Source: Verrucomicrobiota bacterium (lineage in GTDB: Bacteria > Verrucomicrobiota > Verrucomicrobiia > Opitutales > Intestinicryptomonadaceae). Taken from it: a stretch of 64,000 nucleotides of DNA. A model generated the notes under the pieces. That model was not told the origin of the DNA. It made no database searches and worked only from the letters and a program-made list of their open reading frames with translations. This document shows positions 1-8,033 of this stretch, piece by piece. The stretch spans positions 51,980 to 115,979 of the forward strand of contig JAEXGH010000026.1 in the NCBI GenBank assembly GCA_023450935.1, given 5' to 3'. Every line of letters begins with the position of its first letter. The stretch's first letter is position 1. Both the position numbers and the translations under genes were made by a program.

Positions 1-617
1 TGCGCCGCTGTCTCCCCGTAGGGATAGTAGCGCGCCGACGACCTGTAAATCTGCACGACCGAATCTATCGGCAGCTTTTCCGCCAAAATGGCGTGTTCGC
101 GCGCGGTGAGGTCTTTTACGATTGGGAACGGCAAAAGCCTGCTCTGCCACGCGTGCTTTTCGAATTCCCTGAGCGAATACTTGTAGTCGGAACCCAAAAT
201 GGCGTTTACTTTATCGGTGTATTTTTTAAGAACGATTTCGCGCGCGACGCGGCTCGACGGCGGAAGGGGATCGGGCAGAGTCCCGCCCGCGGCTAAAACC
301 GCGCGGCGTTGGCGGCGGATTTCGGCGGCGATTGAACCAAGCTCCTCGCTGATGTCGTTGAAAAACAGGACGGCTGAATAACGCGGTTTGTTGGTGACAA
401 GCAGATTGCCGTTGCGGTCGAAAATGTCGCCGCGCGCGGCTGGGTGGATGACGCGGCGCAGGCTTTGGCGGTTCGAACGGTTCGTGTAATAGTCGAACAT
501 AAAAATCTGCCTTACGGCAAGCGCGCACAGCAGGAACGCGAAGGCAAACCCGAACAGCCCGTAGAAAAAAGTTATTCTCGGATTCGTTTTCGTATAGACT
601 TCGTTTCGTTCGCGCAT
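1..617 (-). CDS. mrdA: Penicillin-binding protein 2 (MrdA), N-terminal part, cut by window edge
   Basis: This is a peptidoglycan transpeptidase of the elongasome, anchored in the inner membrane. Only about 205 residues are in the window and the catalytic domain lies beyond the left edge. Visible are a short basic N-terminus, one hydrophobic segment at about residues 16-40 (FFYGLFGFAFAFLLCALAV), and the class B PBP signature HPAARGDIFDRNGNLL followed by a dimerisation-domain-like stretch. It follows mreD by 9 bases on the same strand, the usual mreBCD-mrdA order. The start at 617 was chosen because the basic leader and membrane anchor begin there; no strong ribosome binding site is visible. 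Identity as PBP2 rather than PBP3 rests on the signature and the neighbours. Confidence 0.85.
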   Translation of the reverse strand, partial: MRERNEVYTKTNPRITFFYGLFGFAFAFLLCALAVRQIFMFDYYTNRSNRQSLRRVIHPAARGDIFDRNGNLLVTNKPRYSAVLFFNDISEELGSIAAEIRRQRRAVLAAGGTLPDPLPPSSRVAREIVLKKYTDKVNAILGSDYKYSLREFEKHAWQSRLLPFPIVKDLTAREHAILAEKLPIDSVVQIYRSSARYYPYGETAA

Positions 618-626
618 GGGAAAAAA

Positions 627-1148
627 TCAACCGTCGGAGTAGACATCGACACCGAAAAACTCCATAACCGCCGCGGGTGCGGTCATACAAAGCCGCGATA
701 CCGCCCCCGCGGCCAGACTCGAAACTGCGGCGTCGCAACCGAATCTGCGAAGATACTGCCAGACGCCCGAACAGTCGGCGGGCGAAAACACCGCGCAAAG
801 GCACACAACCACCAGATTCACCGCCGCAAAAACTACTGCCGAAGAAAACGCGTCGGCAAAGCGCAATTTGAACCGCCACGAATTGAGCAAAAACGCCGCC
901 GCAAGCCAGACGGCGCAAACGGCGAACATATTCTGCCCGCGCCCCGCCGACGCCGCAAGCGCGCAAAACGCCACGACGAACGTCGCCGTTTTCCAACCCG
1001 AAAAAAGCGCGGCGGGCACGATGAACACTGCAGGCAGGCTCAAAAACACGCGGCCGTCAACCGACGAATTCACCGACGTTATCGCCGCCCAATACAGGCA
1101 CCCCAACGCTAAAAACAAAACTACGCGGATATCGAAACTTCTGAACAT
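627..1148 (-). CDS. mreD: Rod shape-determining protein MreD
   Basis: A 173-residue, very hydrophobic protein with about five predicted membrane segments, matching the size and topology of MreD, the inner-membrane partner of MreC in the elongation complex. Sequence alone is weakly diagnostic because MreD diverges quickly. The call rests mainly on topology and on its place between mreC (1 base upstream) and the PBP2 gene (9 bases downstream). It is translated as part of the mreBCD-mrdA operon. Confidence 0.82.
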   Translation of the reverse strand: MFRSFDIRVVLFLALGCLYWAAITSVNSSVDGRVFLSLPAVFIVPAALFSGWKTATFVVAFCALAASAGRGQNMFAVCAVWLAAAFLLNSWRFKLRFADAFSSAVVFAAVNLVVVCLCAVFSPADCSGVWQYLRRFGCDAAVSSLAAGAVSRLCMTAPAAVMEFFGVDVYSDG

Positions 1149-1149
1149 A

Positions 1150-1983
1150 TCACTTTATGTCGAGCACGGGAACTAATATTGAGACCTCACGGATTGAGGA
1201 AAGTTCGGGGTTAAGAAGAACCGTGCCCGACTTGAAAATTTCGTCGGAGTCGGGAGAAAGCGAGACCACTTTGCCTATCTCGATTCCGTCCGGAAACGAG
1301 CCGGCAAGCGACGACGTAACTATGCTAAGCGTTCCGTTTTTCGGGAGCGAAATGTCTTTTGGAACGTCGCACACTTCGCCGTCGGAGGCCTTCAGAGCAA
1401 CACCGCCCTGCCCCTGATAGATTACGGGGCGGTCGTCGCCGCGGAAGTGGCAGGCTATTCTGAAATTCCTGCTGCTTACAAGTTCGACTTCGCAAGTATA
1501 AAGCCCCACTGAGCACACACGTCCCACGACTCCGCCTCCGTAAATTACCGCGTAGCCCTCGCGTATGCCGTGAATCGAACCCTTGCGCAGAGTTATGCGC
1601 TGCCACCATGCATTGACGTCGCGCGCTACGACTCTGGCGACTTCCATTTTGAATTTCTCCTCCGACGGCAGCTGCAATATGTTTTCCAGCCGCACAATCT
1701 GCGAGCGCAGCGAATCGTTTTCCACAACTTTCAGCTCGTAGGAGGCGTTTACGCGCGCCAAGTCTCGACCGGCCTCCATCAGCTCCTGCTTCGAAGTGGA
1801 GCGCATGCTCCAATACTTCTGCAAATCGGCAATGCGCGACGGCAGAACATCGACGGGCGCGCGGAATTCCCTAAACGTTTTTTCAGCAAAATTACGCACC
1901 CCCTGCGGAAGGACAAACGCGCACAACAACAACAAAGCCAATACGGCTATGTTCCGCGCACTCCTAAAGTTTTTGAAAGCCAA
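1150..1983 (-). CDS. mreC: Rod shape-determining protein MreC
   Basis: A 277-residue periplasmic scaffold of the elongasome. It shows a single N-terminal membrane anchor (about residues 12-30), then a coiled-coil-like stretch (about 60-100, ELMEAGRDLARVNASYEL onwards), then the beta-rich MreC domain with the typical GIREGYAVI and GVVGRVCSVG segments at about 135-160. Length fits the family. It lies 15 bases downstream of mreB and almost touches mreD. Confidence 0.93.
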   Translation of the reverse strand: MAFKNFRSARNIAVLALLLLCAFVLPQGVRNFAEKTFREFRAPVDVLPSRIADLQKYWSMRSTSKQELMEAGRDLARVNASYELKVVENDSLRSQIVRLENILQLPSEEKFKMEVARVVARDVNAWWQRITLRKGSIHGIREGYAVIYGGGVVGRVCSVGLYTCEVELVSSRNFRIACHFRGDDRPVIYQGQGGVALKASDGEVCDVPKDISLPKNGTLSIVTSSLAGSFPDGIEIGKVVSLSPDSDEIFKSGTVLLNPELSSIREVSILVPVLDIK

Positions 1984-1998
1984 TTTCCGACCCCTCTG

Positions 1999-3009
1999 TT
2001 AAGAGTTGTCTTTCGCCCAAAAATCGTAGTTTTTGAGAACCTGCCCCGTGCCGTTTACGACCGCCTTGAGAGGGTCGTCGGCCACGAAACACGGAAGCCC
2101 CGTAACGTCGGTGATGCGGAGGTTGAGATTGCGGATAAGCGCGCCGCCGCCGGCCAGCACTATCGCGCCGTTTACCAAGTCGGCACTGAGTTCGGGCGGA
2201 CATTTTTCCAGAACCTCCTTGATTGCGTCGGTGATTTCCTTGAACGAATCCGAAAGAGCCTCGCGGATTTCCTGCGAAGACACATACAAAGTTTTGGGCA
2301 GCCCCGCAACGGCGTCGCGCCCCCTAACTTCCCAAGTGAGCTCCTTGTCGAGAGGGAAAGCCGAACCTATGTTGATTTTTATCTCCTCTGCGGTGCGCTC
2401 GCCTATGATGAGGTTGTAGACCCGCTTCATATAGCTTGCTATTGCCGCGTCGAAGGCGTCGCCGCCTATGCGCACGCTCTTTGCGTAGCAAATGTTCGAA
2501 AGCGATATCACGGCGATTTCCGTAGTTCCGCCGCCTATGTCCACAATCATATTCGCAGTCGGGTCTTCGATGGGAAGCCCCACACCGATTGCCGCCATAA
2601 GCGGCTCTTCCTTCAAGCATACGGAGCGCGCGCCCGCGTGGATTGCCGACTCGTGCACGGCGCGGCGTTCCACCTCGGTAATACCAGACGGAACGGCAAT
2701 TACAACGCGCGGAGCTATAAGATTGAATTTGTTCGTGGCCTTTTCGATGAAGTAGCGAAGCATGACTTCCGTGATGTCGAAGTCTGCAATGACGCCCTTT
2801 TTCATCGGGCGAATTGCCGTGATGTTGCTGGGAGTTTTTCCGAGCATTTTCTTCGCCTTTTCGCCTACGGCAACGACTTTCTTGGAATTGTTATATACGG
2901 CCACGACGCTGGGTTCGCTGATGACGATTTCGTCCTTTGTGTAGACGAGCGTGTTCGCCGTGCCGAGGTCTATGCCGATGTCGTTCGATAGAATATTGAA
3001 TCCTGCCAT
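1999..3009 (-). CDS. mreB: Rod shape-determining protein MreB (actin-like)
   Basis: A 336-residue bacterial actin that forms membrane-associated filaments directing lateral wall synthesis. The phosphate-1 loop (DIGIDLGTANTLVY, residues 10-23), the EEPLMAAIG segment (134-142) and the phosphate-2 loop (DIGGGTTEIA, 157-166) are all present, as is the C-terminal AGGGALI adenosine motif. An upstream in-frame start at 3054 exists, but MAGFNILSN at 3009 matches the usual MreB N-terminus. It is the first gene of the mreBCD-mrdA operon and is divergent from dsbD; the 144-base gap should hold both promoters. Confidence 0.96.
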   Translation of the reverse strand: MAGFNILSNDIGIDLGTANTLVYTKDEIVISEPSVVAVYNNSKKVVAVGEKAKKMLGKTPSNITAIRPMKKGVIADFDITEVMLRYFIEKATNKFNLIAPRVVIAVPSGITEVERRAVHESAIHAGARSVCLKEEPLMAAIGVGLPIEDPTANMIVDIGGGTTEIAVISLSNICYAKSVRIGGDAFDAAIASYMKRVYNLIIGERTAEEIKINIGSAFPLDKELTWEVRGRDAVAGLPKTLYVSSQEIREALSDSFKEITDAIKEVLEKCPPELSADLVNGAIVLAGGGALIRNLNLRITDVTGLPCFVADDPLKAVVNGTGQVLKNYDFWAKDNS

Positions 3010-3153
3010 AGTTATAAAGATTTTGTTTTTCTGAAAAAGTTCGATTATACGCACATGTGCGTTCTTTCCGAACGCGCGCGCCCCGAAAAATGTTCTTGAA
3101 GCGAGAATCCGATTTATTTACAAAATTGTCAACATTTTAAATTGAAACGGGAA

Positions 3154-4839
3154 ATGAAAAAACTGATTTTTTTATGTCTTTTGCAATTCGCGGCAACATT
3201 CGCGCAGGCAAAAGTGGGTTTTGCGGCAACGGCCGAGGTTGCGTCGGTGGAAGCGGGAGCCGCGTTTGAAATTTCCGCCAAATTCTCCGTTCCGAAAGGT
3301 TCGCACATCTACGCGCAAAAGACCGATGTCGGGCTTCCCACCGAAATAAAAGCCGAAATGCCCGCGGGGTGGACGCTCGAGAAAATCGAATTTCCCCGCC
3401 CCGAAAAGTTCGAATTTATGTCGGTTTGGGCAAGCGGATATTCGGGCGATTTCGACGTTTCGGTTTTACTAAAAGCCCCAGCGCAAGCCGCAGACGGCAC
3501 GCAAAAAATAACGCTTTCTGCGTCGTGGCTTGAATGCGGACAAACCTGCGTTCCCGACGGCGGTTCGGCCGACGTATACGTTTCGGTTTCGGGCGGCGCA
3601 GAACGCGGCGGAGGTTTTTGGGCTGCCGTCTTGGGAGCTGTTTTGGGCGGAATAATCCTGAACGCAATGCCCTGCGTATTCCCCGTAATAGGGCTGAAGA
3701 TTATGTCTTTTGCCGCCTCTGCGGGAAGCTCCAAACTTGCCATAGTAAAAAACGGGGCGTTCTTTTCGCTCGGGATACTGTCCACATTCGCTTTCCTCGG
3801 TGCGGTTTTGGCGGCGGCAAAGGCGGCGGGCGCAAGCGCGGGCTGGGGCTTCCAGCTGCAAAATCCCGCTTTTTCGGCGGCGATGGCTTCGGTGTTCTGG
3901 CTTGTCGCGCTCGATTTTGCGGGCGTGAGGGAGTTCGGCGGAGCAATAGGCTCGGCGGCGGCGGGTGTCGATGCACGCAAAAAAAGCGCGTTTGTTTCGA
4001 ACTTTCTTGCGGGCGTGCTGGCGGTGCTTGTAGCAAGTCCGTGCGTTGCGCCGTTTATGGCTTCGGCGATTGGGTTTGCGCTTGCAGCGGAAGCCTCCCC
4101 TACCGAAACGGTGGCAATCGTATCCGCGGTTGGGGTCGGAATGGCGTTGCCGTATATGTGTCTTTCGGCGTTCCCGTCGCTGGTAAAAAAACTGCCCAAA
4201 CCGGGCAAGTGGCTTCTGGTTTTAAAAAGAACGCTTTCGATTCCGCTTTTTGCAAGTGCCGCGTGGCTTGCCGCCGTTTTTGTAGGCCAAGGCGGAAACG
4301 CGTTTGCTGTGTGTTTGGCGGCGGTATTGCTTGCGGCGGCTGCTGTAATTTGGGGAAAGTTCGCAAACCCGACCCAGAGCGCGCCAAAAAGGGCGGCGGC
4401 GGTCGTCGTGTGCGCCCTGCTTGCGGCGGCGGCGGTCGTCGCGCTCGGGCAGACGAGAGCCGACGTTGCGCAATCGGCGGAAAGCCCAATTTCCGGAGGA
4501 AACGCGTGGTCGCCGGAGAGGGTCGAAGAATTGCGCAAAAGCGGGCACCCCGTGTTCGTCGTCTTCACGGCGTCGTGGTGCATAACGTGCCAATACAACA
4601 AGCAAATACTTGAAACCGACGCCGTGCGCGAAGCCTTCGCCCGCAAAAACGTCGCCGTTTTGGTCGCCGACTGGACGAACAAAAACGACGCCATAGCGCG
4701 GGAGCTTAAAAAATACTCGCGCGCGGGCGTGCCGCTTTACCTGCTCTACCCGCCCTCCCCCGACGAAAAACCCGAAATTCTGCCGGCAATTCTCACCCCC
4801 TCCGCGGTTGCGGAAGCGGTTGACAAACTCCGACAATAA
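3154..4839 (+). CDS. dsbD: Thiol:disulfide interchange protein DsbD
   Basis: A 561-residue inner-membrane electron carrier that moves reducing power from cytoplasmic thioredoxin to periplasmic targets. In order: signal peptide (1-20), periplasmic alpha domain with a cysteine pair in ECGQTCVPDG (C128, C132), a membrane core with the paired-cysteine motifs NAMPCVFPVIG (C174) and ASPCVAPFM, and a C-terminal thioredoxin domain with the active site SWCITCQY (C476, C479). The start is taken at ATG 3154, preceded by GGGA; a TTG 12 bases upstream is less likely. The gene is transcribed away from mreB. A further 31 bases lead to lysA. Confidence 0.94.
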   Translation: MKKLIFLCLLQFAATFAQAKVGFAATAEVASVEAGAAFEISAKFSVPKGSHIYAQKTDVGLPTEIKAEMPAGWTLEKIEFPRPEKFEFMSVWASGYSGDFDVSVLLKAPAQAADGTQKITLSASWLECGQTCVPDGGSADVYVSVSGGAERGGGFWAAVLGAVLGGIILNAMPCVFPVIGLKIMSFAASAGSSKLAIVKNGAFFSLGILSTFAFLGAVLAAAKAAGASAGWGFQLQNPAFSAAMASVFWLVALDFAGVREFGGAIGSAAAGVDARKKSAFVSNFLAGVLAVLVASPCVAPFMASAIGFALAAEASPTETVAIVSAVGVGMALPYMCLSAFPSLVKKLPKPGKWLLVLKRTLSIPLFASAAWLAAVFVGQGGNAFAVCLAAVLLAAAAVIWGKFANPTQSAPKRAAAVVVCALLAAAAVVALGQTRADVAQSAESPISGGNAWSPERVEELRKSGHPVFVVFTASWCITCQYNKQILETDAVREAFARKNVAVLVADWTNKNDAIARELKKYSRAGVPLYLLYPPSPDEKPEILPAILTPSAVAEAVDKLRQ

Positions 4840-4870
4840 TGCAACATACTCTGGCGTTTAAATTACGAAT

Positions 4871-6127
4871 ATGGAGCAAACCCGATTTCTAAACTGGAGC
4901 AAGGCCGCGGAAATAGCCGAAAAGTTCGGAACGCCCTGCTATGTATACGACGAAAACTCGCTTGTCAGACAGGCAAAAAGCGCGCTTGCGTTCCCCAACG
5001 CATTCGGAATAACCGTGCGCTACGCAATGAAAGCGGCGTCGAATAAAAACATTTTGCGGCTGTTCAACGGACTCGGGCTGAAAATAGACGCCTCCAGCGC
5101 GTTCGAAGCGGCGCGCGCAATTTCGGCGGGCATTCCCGCGGGGGACATTTCGCTTTCGTCGCAACAGCTTCCCGACAACCTCGCGGAAATGATAAATGCG
5201 GGCGTAAAATACAATGCGTGTTCCCTGCACCAGCTTGAAAGCTACGGAAAACTTTTCCCGAACACGGAGGTGGGCGTGCGAATAAACCCGGGGTTGGGTT
5301 CGGGCGGAACCAAGCGCACAAACGTGGGCGGACCGGCGTCGTCGTTCGGAATATGGTTCGAATACATTCCGCAGATAAAGCTTGCCGCGCAAAAATACGG
5401 ACTGAAAATCGTCAGAATCCACACGCACATAGGTTCGGGTTCAGACCCCGAAGTGTGGCAGAAAGTAGCCCGCATGAGCCTCGATACAGTCGCGCTTTTC
5501 GAAGACGTGAAAACACTCAACATGGGCGGGGGCTACAAAGTCGCGCGCATGGCGGACGAAAAATCTACCGACCTGCAGAAAATAGGCGCGCCCGTTGCAA
5601 AGCTCGTGGAGGAATTCGCGCAGAAAACGGGGCGCAAACTCGCCTTTGAAATCGAACCGGGGACGTTCCTGCTTGCAAACTGCGCCGCGGTGCTCGCCCG
5701 CGTTCAGGACATCTGCGACACTGGCAAAGACGGCTACAACTTTCTCAAGCTCGATACGGGAATGACCGACATTCTGCGCCCCTCGATTTACGGCGCGCAA
5801 CACCCGCTCTCCATTCTCTCGGAATCGCCAAGCGAGGAAACGCGCAGCTACATTGTCTGCGGGCACTGCTGCGAAAGCGGCGACATTCTCACCCCCGCCC
5901 CCGCCGATCCCGAAGGACTCGCCCCGCGCGAAATGCCCCGCGCGAAAATCGGCGACTTCTGCGTTATCGACGGCGCGGGCGCGTATTGCAGCTCTATGAG
6001 CACTTCCAACTACAACTCCTACCCCGCCTCGCCGGAGGTTCTGCTGCGCGCCGACGGTTCGGTGGCACTCATGCGCAAACGCCAGACGCCCGCGCAGGTG
6101 TCGGAAAACGAAGTGGACGCGCTATGA
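4871..6127 (+). CDS. lysA: Diaminopimelate decarboxylase
   Basis: A 418-residue PLP enzyme of fold type III that makes lysine from meso-diaminopimelate. The PLP lysine is K54 in YAMKAAS, HIGSGSDPEVW and GGGYKVA form the phosphate-binding region, CCESGDIL supplies the active-site cysteine, and GAYCSSMSTSNYNS is the C-terminal substrate motif. One oddity is EPGT where most LysA proteins have EPGR, so a divergent LysA or related decarboxylase is possible. It heads a run in which the next gene overlaps its stop by four bases (ATGA). Confidence 0.88.
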   Translation: MEQTRFLNWSKAAEIAEKFGTPCYVYDENSLVRQAKSALAFPNAFGITVRYAMKAASNKNILRLFNGLGLKIDASSAFEAARAISAGIPAGDISLSSQQLPDNLAEMINAGVKYNACSLHQLESYGKLFPNTEVGVRINPGLGSGGTKRTNVGGPASSFGIWFEYIPQIKLAAQKYGLKIVRIHTHIGSGSDPEVWQKVARMSLDTVALFEDVKTLNMGGGYKVARMADEKSTDLQKIGAPVAKLVEEFAQKTGRKLAFEIEPGTFLLANCAAVLARVQDICDTGKDGYNFLKLDTGMTDILRPSIYGAQHPLSILSESPSEETRSYIVCGHCCESGDILTPAPADPEGLAPREMPRAKIGDFCVIDGAGAYCSSMSTSNYNSYPASPEVLLRADGSVALMRKRQTPAQVSENEVDAL

Positions 6128-6528
6128 TAACCTCGTCTACGGCTATAAAAGTGCGTTTTGCGGAAACCGACGCAATGGGCGTTGTATACCACGCAAACTA
6201 CCTGCCGTGGTGCGAATGCGCGCGCCTTGCGCTGATTGAAAGTTTCGGCGTAAAGTATACAGACCTCGTAGAACGCGGATTCCACCTGCCCGTGGTGGAG
6301 GCGCATGTAAACTACAAATTTCCCGCGCGCTTCGGCGACGAAGTTCAAATTCGCGCAAAAATAACCGAAAAACCAGCCGTGAGAATCAGGATTGACTACG
6401 AAATATCCGCCAATTCCCGACTGCTTGCCGCGGCGCATACAATCCACGTTTTCGTAAATTCGCACGGCGTTCCCATCAAGCCGCCCGCCGATTTTATGAA
6501 GGCTTTGGCAGAGGCGTTCGACAAATGA
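6124..6528 (+). CDS. YbgC-like hotdog-fold acyl-CoA thioesterase
   Basis: A 134-residue cytoplasmic hotdog protein. The family motif RFAETDAMGVVYHANYLPW begins at residue 11, with the catalytic aspartate D16 and the following helix typical of the 4-hydroxybenzoyl-CoA thioesterase/YbgC group. The true start is ATG 6124, overlapping the lysA stop; a longer reading upstream would lie inside lysA. YbgC proteins hydrolyse acyl-CoAs and are often linked to the cell envelope. The substrate here cannot be told from sequence. Confidence 0.88.
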   Translation: MITSSTAIKVRFAETDAMGVVYHANYLPWCECARLALIESFGVKYTDLVERGFHLPVVEAHVNYKFPARFGDEVQIRAKITEKPAVRIRIDYEISANSRLLAAAHTIHVFVNSHGVPIKPPADFMKALAEAFDK

Positions 6529-8033
6529 AAAACGCGGTCGCGGTTCTGTTTTCGGCGGTTGCAATTTTCGCCTGCTTTTGCGGGAGCTTCGCAAACCTGA
6601 ATGCGCGCGCCACGCACGCGGACGAATCGGAACAGGCGGCGACGCTGCTTAAACTCGACCGAACGGGCGAATACAAATATAACCCAGACGGTCCGCACGG
6701 TCCCGCTCTCTATTACTGGGCGGAGGCGGCGGTAAAATTTTTCGGCGCGGAAATCGGCATAAGAAACCTGCGCATTGCAATGCTTCCCGCGCTCGGCGCG
6801 TGCATTGCCGCCTTCTTTCTGCTCGCCGCGCCAATAGGCTTTGCGGGCGCGACAATGGCGGCGGCGTTTTTTGCGATAACATCGTCCGCGCAGATATACG
6901 GCGCGTATTTCGTCCACGAAATCCTCTTTGCGCTGTCGGTTTTTCTGTGCGCGTTCGCATGCGTTAAATTCGCCGAAAAACGGACGCTTGCCGCGGCGTT
7001 TGCCGTCGGGCTTTTTGCGGGATTTGCGCAGACGTGCAAGGAGACTTCAGTGATTGCGTTCGCCTCTTTCGCGGCGGGCGCGGCGGCGGTCTGGGCGCAA
7101 GGCGGCTTTCCAAGGCCCGATTTGGCGCGGCTGAAAAACGCCCCAAAATTTTTGGGCGCGGCGGCGGCGGGTTTCGCGTTCGTTTTTGTTCCGCTTTATT
7201 CGTCGTTCGGCGAAAATCCAGCGGGTTTGCTCGACGCGTTCAAAAGCTACGCCTACCATTTTCTGGAAAAGTCGAAGATGGCGGAATTCGACTCGGGGTG
7301 GGACTTCTACCTGAAGCTGCTGTTCGTCCAAAAAAGCGGCGGCGCGTGGTTCGGCGAAATTTTCACGACTTCGTTCGCGCTCGCGGGGACGCTCTGCGCG
7401 GCTTTCGGGAAGTCCAAGGGCGCGCGGTGCGCGTTGTTTTTCGGCGTGTCGGCGGCGGCGGCGGTTGCGGTGCTCAGTTCGCTCGCATACAAGACGCCGT
7501 GGCTGATACTCTCGCCGCTTATGATGGCGTGTGTGCCCGCAGGCTGGTTCTTGGCAAAGGCGTTCGACTTTTCGCGCGCGGCCGCCTGCGCGCTATGCAT
7601 TGTTGCGGCCGTTGCGTATTTTCTGTGCCCGCCGCTTTCGAACAACGCCGTGGTGCGCTTCAACAGCGACCCCCGCAACCCGTTCATTTTCTCGCATACG
7701 GTATCCGACGAAAACAACCTGCTAAACCGTATTCTCGAGTGCGCAAAATGCTCCGAATACGGCGGCGACATTCCAATTGCGTTCGTCGGGAAAGTCTCTC
7801 CGTGGCCGCTGCCGTGGCAGTTGCGCCGCTTCCCCAACGCGGGCTTCTGGGAATCCGCGCCCGAGAATCTGTGCCAATTCGAAGTGGTTATGGCAGACGT
7901 ATTCACCGTGCGCGACGTTGCCGAAAAGCTGGGCAAAGGCTACGTTTCCGATTTGTTCGGTCTTAGAAAAAACACGATAATTACGCTGTTTATAAAACGC
8001 GAAATTTTTGAACGAATTGTGGACGGAAAATGA
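6525..8033 (+). CDS. Agl23-like (TIGR03663-type) multi-pass membrane protein, GT-C fold
   Basis: A 502-residue membrane protein with about ten hydrophobic segments. Its N-terminus carries the ThDE-like signature ATHADESEQA followed by GEYKYNPDGPHGPALYYW. This pattern matches the TIGR03663 family related to dolichyl-phosphate-type glycosyltransferases (GT-C, PMT-like), in which the acidic residues after the first membrane segment are catalytic. The substrate is unknown. It overlaps the thioesterase and the following AsmA-like gene by four bases each, so translation is probably coupled. Confidence 0.72.
   Translation: MKNAVAVLFSAVAIFACFCGSFANLNARATHADESEQAATLLKLDRTGEYKYNPDGPHGPALYYWAEAAVKFFGAEIGIRNLRIAMLPALGACIAAFFLLAAPIGFAGATMAAAFFAITSSAQIYGAYFVHEILFALSVFLCAFACVKFAEKRTLAAAFAVGLFAGFAQTCKETSVIAFASFAAGAAAVWAQGGFPRPDLARLKNAPKFLGAAAAGFAFVFVPLYSSFGENPAGLLDAFKSYAYHFLEKSKMAEFDSGWDFYLKLLFVQKSGGAWFGEIFTTSFALAGTLCAAFGKSKGARCALFFGVSAAAAVAVLSSLAYKTPWLILSPLMMACVPAGWFLAKAFDFSRAAACALCIVAAVAYFLCPPLSNNAVVRFNSDPRNPFIFSHTVSDENNLLNRILECAKCSEYGGDIPIAFVGKVSPWPLPWQLRRFPNAGFWESAPENLCQFEVVMADVFTVRDVAEKLGKGYVSDLFGLRKNTIITLFIKREIFERIVDGK

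Noticed and set aside
1570..2991. Long plus-strand open frame (473 codons) across mreB/mreC
   Set aside because: It is antisense to clear mreB and mreC, has no protein-family features, and results from the high-GC codon pattern.
3309..4694. 461-codon minus-strand frame inside dsbD
   Set aside because: Composition is Ala/Thr/Pro-rich mirror of dsbD codons and it has no motif or start signal; dsbD on the other strand is unambiguous.
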